A stretch of DNA of 64,000 nt from Ralstonia mannitolilytica (GCF_905397375.1 NZ_CAJPVG010000005.1:186001-250000), one strand, 5' to 3'. Shown: positions 37,358-47,171, numbered from the stretch's first letter. Numbers and translations: made by a program. The notes: generated by a model not told the origin, from the sequence alone.

Positions 37358-37936
37358 ATGGCTAAGAAAATTCTGATGCTGGTGGGCGACTACGTGGAGG
37401 ACTACGAAGTCATGGTGCCCTTCCAGGCGCTGCAGGTGGTGGGCCACACCGTCCATGCCATCTGCCCCGACAAGAAGGCAGGTGACACCGTGGCCACCGC
37501 CGTCCACGACTTCGAAGGCGCGCAGACCTACTCCGAAAAGCCCGGCCACCGTTTCACGCTCAACGCCGGCTTTGCCGACGTCGATCCGGCCACGTACGAC
37601 GCACTTCTCGTGCCCGGCGGCCGCGCCCCCGAATACCTGCGCCTGAACGCCCGCGTGCTGGAGATCGTCCGGCACTTCGCCCAGGCCGACAAACCCATCG
37701 CGGCCATCTGTCACGGCGCGCAGTTGCTGTCGGCGGCGGGCGTGCTGGAGGGCAAGGTGTGCTCGGCGTATCCGGCGTGTGGCCCTGAAGTCACGGCGGC
37801 GGGCGGCACCTTCAAGGACATCCCGGTCGACCAGGCCCATACCGACGGCAAGCTCGTCACGGCGCCCGCTTGGCCGGCGCATCCGGCCTGGCTTGCACAG
37901 TTTCTTGAAGTCCTGGGCACGCGGGTCCTACACTGA
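37358..37936 (+). CDS. DJ-1/PfpI-family protein
   Basis: 192 residues. The nucleophile elbow AICHGAQLL contains the conserved Cys (near 116) followed by His, and the upstream Glu (near 17, VEDYE) is in place. Members act as glyoxalases, deglycases or stress peptidases; the exact activity cannot be assigned. AGGAG lies nine bases before ATG 37358. Divergent from apt. Confidence 0.85.
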   Translation: MAKKILMLVGDYVEDYEVMVPFQALQVVGHTVHAICPDKKAGDTVATAVHDFEGAQTYSEKPGHRFTLNAGFADVDPATYDALLVPGGRAPEYLRLNARVLEIVRHFAQADKPIAAICHGAQLLSAAGVLEGKVCSAYPACGPEVTAAGGTFKDIPVDQAHTDGKLVTAPAWPAHPAWLAQFLEVLGTRVLH

Positions 37937-37987
37937 TCCGGCTGCCCGCCGGTACCGGATCCGCGGGCGCCTTCAGGAGCCCCGGCC

Positions 37988-38392
37988 ATGTGCGAAATCT
38001 TCATCCGCGCCAATCCTCACTCGTACGACAGCCTCGCGCGTTCGCTACGCCTGCATGGCGTGGCAACCAGCGTGCGGCTGGAGTGCCTGTTCTGGGAGGT
38101 GCTTGAAGAGATCGGCCAGCGTGACGGCCTGACGGTCAACCAGCTCATCAGCAAGCTCTACGACGAACTGCTGGAGCGGCGCGGCGAAGTGGCGAACTTT
38201 GCGTCGTTCCTGCGCGTCTGCTGCCTGCGCTACCTGATGCTGCAGCAGGAGGGCCGTATTCCGGCTGACACACGGGTGTCGATCCGCTCGCTCGATGCCG
38301 CGGCAGTGCTCGACGGGCTGCCGCCCAGCATGGCCGATGCGCCACCGCCGCGCCGCTCGCGTGGGCCGCTGCTGGAAGCGCTCACCAAATAG
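37988..38392 (+). CDS. Ribbon-helix-helix domain protein
   Basis: 134 residues. Residues about 20-85 fit the Arc/MetJ-like ribbon-helix-helix fold found in PF13467-type proteins: a strand around TSVRLECLFWEVLEEI, then DGLTVNQLISKLYDELLE. It may bind DNA as a dimer. The C-terminal third is Pro/Arg-rich. AGGAG precedes the start by eight bases. Target unknown. Confidence 0.8.
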   Translation: MCEIFIRANPHSYDSLARSLRLHGVATSVRLECLFWEVLEEIGQRDGLTVNQLISKLYDELLERRGEVANFASFLRVCCLRYLMLQQEGRIPADTRVSIRSLDAAAVLDGLPPSMADAPPPRRSRGPLLEALTK

Positions 38393-38404
38393 GCGGCCCG
38401 GCCT

Positions 38405-40384
38405 TCAGCGCGGCGAGAGGCGCTCCTCCGCCAGTTGCAGCCCTTCCGGCGTGCCCCGCAGCACGACGATGTCGCCCTGTTCCAGCACGGTATCGGGCTC
38501 CGGATCGAGTGCGCGAATCCCCTGCCGCCGGATCGCCGTCACGGAAGTCTTGAACGTCTCCAGCCCCATCGTGCCGAGCTTGCGGCCAATGGCGGGCGAG
38601 CCTTCGACCAGCGGCACCGAATGCAGCCGCACGGCCTCGCGCTCGAGCATGTCTTCTTCGTCGTCCTGGCCGTGGAAGTAGCCGCGCAGCAGGCTGTAGC
38701 GCGCGTCGCGCATCTCCTGGGCACGCCGCACCACGCGGCGCAGCGGCACGCCGAGCAGCACCAGCGCGTGCGAGGCCAGCATGAGGCTGCCTTCGATGAT
38801 CTCCGGGACGACCTCAGTGGCGCCGGCCTGCTGCAGGCGGTCCAGGTCGGCATCGTCAATGGTGCGCACGATCACGGGTAGCGTGGGCTCCAACGCCTGC
38901 ACATGGTGCAGCACTTTCAGCGCCGAGGGCGTATCGGCATACGTGATGGCCACCGCCGCCGCGCGGTGGATACCGGCCGCCACCAGCGATTCGCGGCGCG
39001 CCGCATCGCCGTAGACCACGTGTTCGCCGGCCGCCGCGGCGTCGCGGACGCGGTCCGGGTCCAGATCCAGCGCCACGTAACCGATGCCTTCCTGCTCCAG
39101 CATGTGCGCCAGGTTCTGGCCGCTGCGCCCATAGCCGCAGATGATGACGTGGCCCTCGGTAGCGATGCTTTGCGCGGCGATCTTCGTCATCGCCAGCGAT
39201 TGCATCAGCCAGTCCGTGCGCGAGAGCCGCATGGCGATCACGTCGCTGTACTGGATCAGGAACGGCGCCAGCAGCATCGACAGCAGCATCGCCGCCAGAA
39301 TGGCCTGCCCGAGCAGCGGATCGATCAGCTTCATGCCGTCGATCTGGTTGAGCAGCACGAAGCCGAATTCACCGGCCTGCGCAAGCCCCAGCGCCGTGCG
39401 GATCGCCGCGCCGCCCCCGGAGCCGAACGCCCGCGCGAGCAACGCGATCAGCACGAACTTGAACAGCACCGGGCCCAGCACCAGGGCCAGCACGAGCCCC
39501 CAATGCTCGAGCACGACACGCGGGTCCAGCAGCATGCCCACTGTCACGAAGAACAGGCCGAGCAGCACGTCGCGGAACGGCTTGATGTCTTCTTCCACCT
39601 GCAGCTTGTACGGCGTTTCCGACACCAGCATGCCGGCCAGGAACGCACCCAGCGCCATCGACAGGCCCAGCCGCTCCGTGAGCGCCGCCATACCGAGCGT
39701 GACCAGCAGCAGGTTCAGCATGAAAAGCTCCTGCGAGCGGCGCGCCGCCACCAGGTGGAACCAGCGCGAGAGCAGCTTCTGCCCCAGGAACAGGATCAGC
39801 ACCAGCGCCACGGTGATCTTCAGCGCGGCAATGGAAAGCGCCAGCGCCAGGTCTTTCGGGTTCTTCCCGAGCGACGGAATGACGATCAGCAGCAGCACCA
39901 CCGCCAGGTCCTGGAACAGCAGCACGCTGATGATGTTGCGGCCGTGCTCCGTCTCCAGCTGCAGGCGCTCGGCCAGCATCTTTGAGACGATGGCCGTCGA
40001 CGACATCGCCAGCGCGCCGCCCAGCGCCAGCCCTGCCTGCCACGACAGCGGATACCAGTACGACAGCAGCAGCGACACCGGAATCGTCAGCAGCATAGTC
40101 AGCACCACCTGCGACGCGCCCAGCCCCAGCACCAGCCGCCGCATCGAGCGCAGCTTGGAGAGGTTGAATTCCAGCCCGATCGAGAACATCAGGAACACCA
40201 CCCCGAACTCGGCCAGGTAGCGCGTCTGGGCAGAATCGGACTCCAGCCCCGTCGCCTTCGGCCCGATCAGCACGCCCACCACCAGATAGGCCAGCATCGG
40301 CGGCAGCTGCAGCATGCGGAACAGCACCACGCCGATCACGGCGGCGGCCAACAAGACAAGAGTGAGCTCCAGCGGCGAATGCAT
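38405..40384 (-). CDS. KefC/CPA2-family monovalent cation:proton antiporter
   Basis: 659 residues. A membrane domain of about 12 helices (1-385) carries the CPA2 motif region AMSSTAIVSKMLAE and VVLLLIV. It is followed by a TrkA-N/RCK nucleotide-binding domain (about 405-525, VIICGYGRSGQNLAHML) and a TrkA-C domain (about 570-655). Probable K+ or Na+ efflux. No ancillary KefF/G-type gene is adjacent. The start ATG 40384 (MHSPLELT) matches the family; the frame beyond it runs antisense to kdsD. Confidence 0.9.
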   Translation of the reverse strand: MHSPLELTLVLLAAAVIGVVLFRMLQLPPMLAYLVVGVLIGPKATGLESDSAQTRYLAEFGVVFLMFSIGLEFNLSKLRSMRRLVLGLGASQVVLTMLLTIPVSLLLSYWYPLSWQAGLALGGALAMSSTAIVSKMLAERLQLETEHGRNIISVLLFQDLAVVLLLIVIPSLGKNPKDLALALSIAALKITVALVLILFLGQKLLSRWFHLVAARRSQELFMLNLLLVTLGMAALTERLGLSMALGAFLAGMLVSETPYKLQVEEDIKPFRDVLLGLFFVTVGMLLDPRVVLEHWGLVLALVLGPVLFKFVLIALLARAFGSGGGAAIRTALGLAQAGEFGFVLLNQIDGMKLIDPLLGQAILAAMLLSMLLAPFLIQYSDVIAMRLSRTDWLMQSLAMTKIAAQSIATEGHVIICGYGRSGQNLAHMLEQEGIGYVALDLDPDRVRDAAAAGEHVVYGDAARRESLVAAGIHRAAAVAITYADTPSALKVLHHVQALEPTLPVIVRTIDDADLDRLQQAGATEVVPEIIEGSLMLASHALVLLGVPLRRVVRRAQEMRDARYSLLRGYFHGQDDEEDMLEREAVRLHSVPLVEGSPAIGRKLGTMGLETFKTSVTAIRRQGIRALDPEPDTVLEQGDIVVLRGTPEGLQLAEERLSPR

Positions 40385-40697
40385 GCGACGCGAAAAAACC
40401 AGGCGAAAGAGGTTGGACAGGGCGGCCGGATGCCGCGCATCAGAACGGTGCCGGCGACGCGCATGCCGCCAACAGCACGCGGCGCGCTGCAAGACCGATG
40501 CCAGATATAAACGAAGAACGCGATGCGCGGGACGCCGCAGAGCAAAAAATGACGGCGTGGCGACGGGACGGAAACGGGTCGGAAAGCGGATTGCCGCGGC
40601 GCAGCAAAACAGGGCGCCCGCACGCCCCGCTGCCCCCCGCAAGACCAGCCACGACGCGCCGGAAGCGGATCGTGGCTTATTGTTATACTTCGCCGCC
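40385..40697. other. Divergent intergenic region between the antiporter gene and kdsD
   Basis: About 313 bases with no credible gene; Arg-rich open frames are shadows. At the kdsD end it contains TGTTATACT (40681-40689), an extended -10-like element only eight bases before the ATG. Confidence 0.5.
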
Positions 40698-41681
40698 ATG
40701 ATAGCGAATTTCAATCCCGATCGAGCGCTCGCGCTGGCGCAGCAGACCTTCGACATCGAAGCGCAAGCCGTGCTGGGCCTCAAATCCCAGGTGTCCGCCG
40801 ACTTCGCGCGCGCGGTCGAGATGGTGCTCGGCTGCACCGGCCGCGTGGTCGTGTCCGGCATGGGCAAATCGGGCCACATCGCGCGCAAGATCGCCGCCAC
40901 GCTGGCCTCGACCGGCACGCCGGCGTTTTTCGTGCACCCCGCCGAAGCCAGCCATGGCGACCTCGGCATGGTCACGCGTGACGACGTCTTCATCGGCTTC
41001 TCCAATTCCGGCGAGGTGTCGGAGCTCAACGCCATCCTGCCGCTCATCAAGCGGCTGGGCGCCAAGCTGATCGCCGTGACGGGCAACCCGCAGTCCTCGC
41101 TCGGCAAGCATGCGGATGTCGTGCTCAACTCGCACGTCGACGTCGAAGCCTGCCCGCTGAACCTCGCGCCCACCGCGAGCACCACCGCGCAGATCGCACT
41201 CGGTGACGCACTGGCCGTGGCGGTGCTCGACGCGCGCGGCTTCGGCGCAGACGACTTCGCCCGCTCGCACCCGGGCGGCTCGCTCGGCCGCAAGCTGCTC
41301 ACGCACGTGCGCGACGTCATGCGCTCGGGCGACGCCATCCCGCGCGTGACCGAAGACACGCCGCTGTCGCAGGCGCTGATGGAAATCACCCGCAAGGGCA
41401 TGGCGATGACCGCCGTGGTGGATGCGCAAGGCCGCGCGGTCGGCGTCTTCACCGACGGCGACCTGCGCCGCCTGCTCGAAACCCCGCGCGACTGGCGCAC
41501 CGTGCCGATGCACGAAGTCATGCACCGCAATCCGCGCGCGATCGGTCCCGACCAGCTCGCCGTCGAAGCCGTCGAAGTGATGGAAACGCACCGCATCAAC
41601 CAGCTCCTGGTCGTCGATGCCGCCGGGCTGCTCGTCGGTGCGCTGCACATCCACGACCTGACGCGCGCCAAGGTCATCTGA
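40698..41681 (+). CDS. kdsD: Arabinose-5-phosphate isomerase
   Basis: Converts ribulose 5-phosphate to arabinose 5-phosphate for Kdo synthesis. 327 residues: SIS domain (about 30-180, with GMGKSGHIARK and SNSGEVSELN) followed by two CBS domains (about 205-325). ATG 40698 is the family start; the long upstream frame is shadow. First of the conserved kdsD-kdsC-lptC-lptA-lptB row. Its ATG lies unusually close to a -10-like element. Confidence 0.95.
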   Translation: MIANFNPDRALALAQQTFDIEAQAVLGLKSQVSADFARAVEMVLGCTGRVVVSGMGKSGHIARKIAATLASTGTPAFFVHPAEASHGDLGMVTRDDVFIGFSNSGEVSELNAILPLIKRLGAKLIAVTGNPQSSLGKHADVVLNSHVDVEACPLNLAPTASTTAQIALGDALAVAVLDARGFGADDFARSHPGGSLGRKLLTHVRDVMRSGDAIPRVTEDTPLSQALMEITRKGMAMTAVVDAQGRAVGVFTDGDLRRLLETPRDWRTVPMHEVMHRNPRAIGPDQLAVEAVEVMETHRINQLLVVDAAGLLVGALHIHDLTRAKVI

Positions 41682-41697
41682 GGGACACCTTTCGCAG

Positions 41698-42282
41698 ATG
41701 ACCGCACCGGCCGATCCCGTCCACAGCAATATCGACGCGCGCTTTCCGCAGGCGATGGAACGCGCGGCGCGCGTGCGCCTGATGGTGTTCGACGTGGATG
41801 GCGTGCTCACGGATGGCCGCCTGCTGGTGGGCCCCGAGGGCGAAATCAGCAAGGCCTTCGACACGCTCGACGGCCATGGCATCAAGCTGCTGGCGCAGGC
41901 CGGCATCACGCCGGCCATCATCACCGGCCGGCAATCCGAGATCGTTGCCTGGCGCGCCGGGGAACTCGGCATCGAGCATCTGTACCAAGGCGTGGCCGAC
42001 AAGCGCGAGGCGTTTGCCCATCTGCTGGCCGCGACCGAGCTGCGGCCGGCGGACGCCGGCTACATGGGCGACGACTGGCCCGACCTGCCCGTGATGACGC
42101 TGGCCGGTTTTGCGGCCTGCCCGGCCCAGGCGCACGCCGAACTGCGCAGCCGCGCACACTATGTCGCCCAGGCGACGGGCGGACGCGGCGCGGTGCGCGA
42201 AGTGGCCGACCTGATCCTCAAGGCGCAAGGCGCCTACGATGCCCTGCTGGCGCAACTGCTGCAGGCCCCGCAATCTTTCTGA
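41698..42282 (+). CDS. kdsC: 3-deoxy-D-manno-octulosonate 8-phosphate phosphatase
   Basis: HAD-family phosphatase giving free Kdo for the LPS inner core. 194 residues; the nucleophile motif is VFDVDGVLTDG, with TGRQSE and GDDWPDLPVM as the other HAD motifs. It starts 16 bases after kdsD. Confidence 0.95.
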   Translation: MTAPADPVHSNIDARFPQAMERAARVRLMVFDVDGVLTDGRLLVGPEGEISKAFDTLDGHGIKLLAQAGITPAIITGRQSEIVAWRAGELGIEHLYQGVADKREAFAHLLAATELRPADAGYMGDDWPDLPVMTLAGFAACPAQAHAELRSRAHYVAQATGGRGAVREVADLILKAQGAYDALLAQLLQAPQSF

Positions 42283-42286
42283 GCCC

Positions 42287-42919
42287 ATGGCCAGCGAACG
42301 CTCCCAACGCCTCGTCTCTTCCGTGCTGCAGCTCATGCTGCGCGGGCTGCCGATCCTGCTGATGGGGATCGTGTGCGGCATCACGTTCCTGCTCGTGCAG
42401 GTCAACACGCCGCAAACCGATGCCGCCGCCAATCAACCCAAGCGCCACACGCCCGACTACACGATGGACGGCGTCTCGGCCACCGCGCTGGATGAGACCG
42501 GCGCCACCAAATACCGCTTCACCGGCGTCCACATGAACCACTACGAGGACGACCTCACCTACGACGTCACGTACCCGGCGCTGCGCGTGTATGCGCCCGA
42601 CCGCCCGCAGGTCACCGCCCGCGCCGACCTCGGCAAGATGAACGGCGAAGGCACCATCATCGACCTGTACAACAACGCCAAGGTGGTCCGTGCGCAGGGG
42701 CCGGACCCGCGCCAGGATCCGCTGATGACGGCCGCTTCAACGTACTTCCAGGTGCTGCTCAACGACGACATCGTGCGCACCGACAAGCCGGTCGAACTGC
42801 ACCGCGGGCCGTCCGTCATGAACGCCAACGGCCTCGTCTTCAACAACGTGACGCGCCAAGTACAATTGCTGGGCAACGTGCGCGGCCGAATCGAGGGGCT
42901 GGGAGCGCCAAAGCAGTAA
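42287..42919 (+). CDS. lptC: LPS export ABC transporter periplasmic protein LptC
   Basis: 210 residues. One N-terminal membrane helix (about 19-38) and a periplasmic beta-jellyroll relay LPS from LptB2FG to LptA. Starts five bases after kdsC at ATG 42287. Motifs include YTMDGVSATALDETG and YNNAKVVR. Confidence 0.9.
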   Translation: MASERSQRLVSSVLQLMLRGLPILLMGIVCGITFLLVQVNTPQTDAAANQPKRHTPDYTMDGVSATALDETGATKYRFTGVHMNHYEDDLTYDVTYPALRVYAPDRPQVTARADLGKMNGEGTIIDLYNNAKVVRAQGPDPRQDPLMTAASTYFQVLLNDDIVRTDKPVELHRGPSVMNANGLVFNNVTRQVQLLGNVRGRIEGLGAPKQ

Positions 42920-42977
42920 ACTCCACGCCCGCACCTGACCGCGCCCATCGACCGCGCCCTTCTCCGACGTGATCTCC

Positions 42978-43544
42978 ATGACCCACTCCTTCCGTGCCAC
43001 CGGCCTGGCCATCGTGGCCGCGCTGCTGCTCCCGGCCCTGCCCGCCCACGCCGAGCGCGCCGACCGCGACAAGCCACTGGTGCTCGAAGCCGACAACGCC
43101 AGCTATGACGACCTGAAGCAGGTCTACCACCTGACCGGCAATGTCGTGCTGACCAAAGGCACCATGGTGCTGCGCTCCGACGCCGCCGAGCTGCGAACAG
43201 ACCCCGAGGGCTACAACTACGCCGTGGCCACGTCCAAGCCGGGCAACCTGGCGTTCATCCGCCAGAAGCGCGACAACGTCGACGAATACATCCAGGGATG
43301 GGCTGAGCGCATCGAGTACGACGGCAAGCAGGAAATTTCCAAGCTGATCAGCCGCGCGCGCATGGAGCGCCTGCAAGGTGCCACGCAACTCGACGAGATC
43401 CGGGGCGCCGTCATCACGTACGACGGGCAGAAGGAGTTCTATACAGCCTCGGGCGGCGCCGAGAACGCCACTTCCGCCAACCCGTCGGGTCGCGTGCGGG
43501 CCATCCTGGCCCCGCGCACGAGCACGCCCGCTGCCAAGCCCTGA
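42978..43544 (+). CDS. lptA: LPS transport periplasmic protein LptA
   Basis: 188 residues, signal peptide about 1-26. The OstA-like domain contains VYHLTGNVVLTKGTMVLRSDAAELR. It bridges LptC to the outer-membrane LptD. ATG 42978 was chosen over the in-frame GTG 42969. Confidence 0.92.
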   Translation: MTHSFRATGLAIVAALLLPALPAHAERADRDKPLVLEADNASYDDLKQVYHLTGNVVLTKGTMVLRSDAAELRTDPEGYNYAVATSKPGNLAFIRQKRDNVDEYIQGWAERIEYDGKQEISKLISRARMERLQGATQLDEIRGAVITYDGQKEFYTASGGAENATSANPSGRVRAILAPRTSTPAAKP

Positions 43545-43572
43545 TCCGTACCGCTGCCTCTCCTGTCTGCCT

Positions 43573-44361
43573 ATGTCCGCCACCGCACTCGCCCCGAAAA
43601 CCGTCGCGCCGCAGGCCACGACCTCCAGCACACTGGTGGTCCGCCATCTGAAGAAGCGCTACGGCACGCGCACGGTGGTCAAGGACGTATCGCTCGACGT
43701 GAAAAGCGGTGAGGTTGTCGGACTGCTCGGCCCGAACGGCGCGGGCAAGACGACCTCCTTCTACATGATCGTCGGGCTGGTGGCGCTGGACGCCGGCGAC
43801 ATCGTGCTCGACGGCCAGCATATCAGCCGCTTGCCGATTCACCAGCGCGCCCGCATGGGGCTGTCATACCTGCCGCAGGAAGCCTCCGTGTTCCGCAAGC
43901 TCAACGTGCAGGAGAACATCCGCGCCGTGCTCGAGCTGCAGGAGCAGGACGGCAAGAAGCTGTCGCAGGATGAGGTCAATCGCCGCCTGGACGCGCTGCT
44001 CGACGACCTGCAGATCGCGCACCTGCGCGACAACCCCGCGCTGTCGCTGTCGGGTGGCGAGCGACGCCGCGTGGAAATTGCCCGCGCGCTGGCCTCGTCG
44101 CCGCGTTTTATTCTTCTCGATGAACCGTTTGCGGGCGTGGATCCGATCGCCGTGGGCGAAATCCAGCGCATCGTGAGCTTCCTGAAGGACCGCAACATCG
44201 GCGTGCTGATCACCGATCACAACGTGCGCGAAACGCTCGGCATCTGCGATCACGCCTACATCATCAGCGAAGGTACCGTGCTGGCCGCCGGCCGCCCCGA
44301 GCAGATCATCGAAAACGAGGATGTGCGCAAAGTCTATCTGGGCGACAACTTCCGGATGTAA
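43573..44361 (+). CDS. lptB: LPS export ABC transporter ATP-binding protein
   Basis: 262 residues. ABC ATPase: Walker A GPNGAGKTT, signature LSGGERRRVEIARAL, Walker B FILLDEPFAGVDP. About 20 extra N-terminal residues compared with E. coli LptB. It powers LPS extraction. Confidence 0.95.
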   Translation: MSATALAPKTVAPQATTSSTLVVRHLKKRYGTRTVVKDVSLDVKSGEVVGLLGPNGAGKTTSFYMIVGLVALDAGDIVLDGQHISRLPIHQRARMGLSYLPQEASVFRKLNVQENIRAVLELQEQDGKKLSQDEVNRRLDALLDDLQIAHLRDNPALSLSGGERRRVEIARALASSPRFILLDEPFAGVDPIAVGEIQRIVSFLKDRNIGVLITDHNVRETLGICDHAYIISEGTVLAAGRPEQIIENEDVRKVYLGDNFRM

Positions 44362-44468
44362 GCCGCGCCGCACGCTTACGTCGTGAGAGCGTACAGGGTG
44401 CGTGGTAAGGGCGCACCATAAAGCAAAATCCGTTCCATCGGGCGACTGTTGGGCATAGAATAGCCCGC

Positions 44469-45968
44469 ATGAAACAGTCGCTCCAGCTTCGTCTCTCTCA
44501 GCATCTGGCGCTCACGCCGCCGTTGCAGCAGTCGATCCGGCTGCTGCAGTTGTCGACCATCGAACTCCAGCAGGAAGTCGAACAGGCTCTGACCGAAAAC
44601 CCGCTGCTGGAGCGGGAAAACGAGTGGCTCGACACGTCCGCGCGCATCGGCGCAGATGGCTCCGTCAACGCGCTGCAAAGCAGCAGCGCCACACCGCTGC
44701 CCACCGAATCGCCACCGCCCGCGCCCAACGGCACGGACAGCACCGACGCTCCCGAAACCAGCTACGACAGCAGTGCCGACTTCGACAGCGATTACGGATC
44801 CGACCGCTCCGACTGGAGCCTCGACGACTTCGCCCGCAAGCCGCAATCGGACGAAGACGACCGCGCGCCCATGCAGCTGCGTGAAGCCGAGCCGACGCTG
44901 CGCGAATTCCTCATGGAGCAGCTCGCGCCGCTCAAGCTGTCGATGCGCGACAAGGGCCTCGTCATCTTCCTGATCGAATCGCTCGATGACGAAGGCTATC
45001 TCTCGGGCACACTCGACGAAATCCTCGCCGATCTGCCGTCGGAACTCGAGGTCGAACTCGACGAACTGCAAGCCGCGCTGCGCATGCTGCAGAGCTTCGA
45101 TCCGCCCGGTATCGGCGCGCGCTCGGCCGCCGAATGCCTGTCGCTGCAGTTGCACCGGCTCGAATCACCGGCGAAGACGCTCGCGCTCACGATCGTCAAT
45201 CACCATCTCGAACTGCTCGCCGCACGCGATTACACACGGCTGAAGAAGGCACTGTCCGTCGACGAGCCGGCGCTCAAGGCGGCACACGAGCTCATTCGTT
45301 CATTGGCGCCGTTTCCAGGGCATGCGTTCGGCCGCGCAGAGGCCGACTTTGTCGTGCCCGACGTCGTCGTGCGCAAGACCAGTGCGGGCTGGATGGCGCA
45401 GTTGAATCCCGAAGTGATGCCGCGTCTGCGCATCAACGACATGTACGCGCAGATCCTGCGCAGCAGCCGCGGTGAAGCCGGCGCCGCCAACCTGCAGCAG
45501 AAGCTGCAGGAAGCACGTTGGCTGATCAAGAACATCCAGCAGCGTTTCGATACGATCCTGCGTGTCTCGCAAGCCATTGTCGAGCGTCAAAAGAGCTTCT
45601 TCACGCACGGTGAAATCGCCATGCGGCCCTTGGTTTTGCGGGAAATAGCCGATACACTGGGTCTACACGAGTCCACGATCTCCCGTGTGACGACCAACAA
45701 GTACATGGCGACCCCCATGGGCACCTTCGAGCTGAAGTACTTCTTCGGCAGCCATGTATCGACGGAAACCGGCGGGGCTGCGTCATCCACTGCGATACGC
45801 GCGCTCATCAAGCAACTTGTAGGAGCCGAAGACCCGAAGAATCCTCTGTCCGATAGCAGAATTGCCGAGCTGTTAGGCGAACAAGGATTCGTGGTGGCCC
45901 GTCGGACGGTGGCCAAGTACCGCGAAGCCCTGAAGATCCCAGCAGTGAATCTGCGCAAGTCCTTATAG
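44469..45968 (+). CDS. rpoN: RNA polymerase sigma-54 factor
   Basis: 499 residues. Gln-rich region I (1-50, LQLRLSQHLALTPPLQQSIRLLQ) binds activators; an acidic Ser/Asp-rich region II follows (about 60-135). The core-binding part and a helix-turn-helix precede the RpoN box ARRTVAKYRE near the C-terminus. Followed by hpf, ptsN and hprK in the conserved nitrogen-PTS order. Confidence 0.97.
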   Translation: MKQSLQLRLSQHLALTPPLQQSIRLLQLSTIELQQEVEQALTENPLLERENEWLDTSARIGADGSVNALQSSSATPLPTESPPPAPNGTDSTDAPETSYDSSADFDSDYGSDRSDWSLDDFARKPQSDEDDRAPMQLREAEPTLREFLMEQLAPLKLSMRDKGLVIFLIESLDDEGYLSGTLDEILADLPSELEVELDELQAALRMLQSFDPPGIGARSAAECLSLQLHRLESPAKTLALTIVNHHLELLAARDYTRLKKALSVDEPALKAAHELIRSLAPFPGHAFGRAEADFVVPDVVVRKTSAGWMAQLNPEVMPRLRINDMYAQILRSSRGEAGAANLQQKLQEARWLIKNIQQRFDTILRVSQAIVERQKSFFTHGEIAMRPLVLREIADTLGLHESTISRVTTNKYMATPMGTFELKYFFGSHVSTETGGAASSTAIRALIKQLVGAEDPKNPLSDSRIAELLGEQGFVVARRTVAKYREALKIPAVNLRKSL

Positions 45969-46019
45969 CCGCATCGCGGGCAGTTCCGGTGCGGCCCATC
46001 CGTGAGAAGGAGAACCGCT

Positions 46020-46373
46020 ATGAACTTCAAACTCAGTGGACACCACCTGGACATCACGCCTGCGCTGCGTGAGTACGTGGAAACGAAACTGGAGCGTGTG
46101 ATCAGGCACTTCGATCAGGTGATTGGCGTCAGCGTCCTGCTATCGGTCGATAACCACAAGGAGAAGGATCGTCGCCAGTACGCAGAAATCAACCTGCACC
46201 TCAAGGGCAAGGACGTCTTCGTCGAATCACACCATGAAGATCTCTATGCGGCCATCGATCTACTCGTCGACAAGCTCGACAGGCAGGTGATCAAGTACAA
46301 GGACCGTGTTCAAGGACACGACCGTGACAGCGTGAAGCATCAGGCCTTCCAGGCCGCGCAGATGCAGCAATAG
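46020..46373 (+). CDS. hpf: Ribosome hibernation-promoting factor (HPF/RaiA family)
   Basis: 117 residues, short HPF form. MNFKLSGHHLDITPALREYVETKL and the basic HKEKDRRQYAEINLHLKGKD segment fit the family. An ideal AAGGAG precedes ATG 46020 by seven bases; the frame opens at 46002. Stabilises inactive ribosomes in stationary phase. It lies directly after rpoN and is followed by a terminator. Confidence 0.95.
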   Translation: MNFKLSGHHLDITPALREYVETKLERVIRHFDQVIGVSVLLSVDNHKEKDRRQYAEINLHLKGKDVFVESHHEDLYAAIDLLVDKLDRQVIKYKDRVQGHDRDSVKHQAFQAAQMQQ

Positions 46374-46715
46374 CAAGACGGCATCATGAAGACCGCGCCC
46401 TGAGTCGGCGCGGTTTTTTTATGCCATGGTGCACCGCCGACGAATCCGATTGCATGGGAATTAAGTCGGGCTAAAATCTGAACAAAGTTTGAATGCTTGG
46501 CGTGGCGCGGTTTTTGGCGCGATGCTGGCAAGAAGAGCGCCGATGCCGGGCAAGCACTGCCGGCTCCGGTCAATTGCAGCCTTGGGGGATCAGCCTCTCT
46601 GCCCGGCACACCGCTGGTGCGCCGCACAAAGCCGCGTGACACGTGGTCTATAATGACCCGATTGTCCGCGCGCCAATTTGGTGCAGAGGGACGCCGCTCA
46701 TTTCACGCATTGCAC
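46374..46715. other. hpf-ptsN intergenic region, about 340 bases
   Basis: Holds the hpf terminator and a TATAAT hexamer at 46649-46654 without a clear -35, which may be the ptsN promoter. No gene is seen. A TGGCGCGGTTTTTGG string at 46503 only partly resembles a sigma-54 site. Confidence 0.5.
46392..46420 (+). terminator. Rho-independent terminator after hpf
   Basis: ACCGCGCC, seven-base loop, GGCGCGGT, then seven T residues. Confidence 0.85.
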
Positions 46716-47171
46716 ATGAATCGCTTGGCCAAACTGCTGCCGCCCGGGAACATCGCCCTCGACGTCAGCGTAACCAGCAAAAAGCGGGTATTCGAACAGG
46801 CCGGCCTGCTGTTCGAGAACAACCACGGCGTGGCACGCGCCGTCGTCACTGACAACCTGTTTGCGCGCGAGTCGCTGGGCTCCACGGGCCTCGGCGCCGG
46901 CGTAGCCATCCCGCACGGCCGAATCAAGGGGCTCAAGCAGCCGTTGGCGGCCTTCATGCGCCTGTCCGAGCCGGTGCCGTTCGAGTCGCCGGACGGCAAA
47001 CCTGTCTCGCTGCTCATCTTCCTGCTGGTGCCCGAACAGGCCACGCAGCAGCACCTGGAAATCCTCTCCGAAATCGCCCAACTGCTGTCCGATCGCGACA
47101 TGCGCGAAGGCCTCGCCACCCTGCCGTCGCCCGAGGCGATTCACCAGCTACTGACCGACTGGCGGCCTTGA
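46716..47171 (+). CDS. ptsN: Nitrogen-PTS EIIA component
   Basis: 151 residues, exactly typical. The phosphorylated His is His67 in GVAIPHGR. ATG 46716 (MNRLAKLLPP) is the family start; the frame upstream to 46497 is not. Regulates K+ transport and carbon/nitrogen balance by protein contacts. Confidence 0.92.
   Translation: MNRLAKLLPPGNIALDVSVTSKKRVFEQAGLLFENNHGVARAVVTDNLFARESLGSTGLGAGVAIPHGRIKGLKQPLAAFMRLSEPVPFESPDGKPVSLLIFLLVPEQATQQHLEILSEIAQLLSDRDMREGLATLPSPEAIHQLLTDWRP

Noticed and set aside
38385..41707. Long - strand frame of 1100 codons covering the antiporter and kdsD
   Set aside because: Only the part from 40384 down encodes an antiporter; the rest is antisense to kdsD with Ser/Arg-rich shadow composition.
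46503..46518. Possible sigma-54 site before ptsN
   Set aside because: TGGCGCGGTTTTTGG has the -24 GG but lacks the -12 GC at the required spacing.
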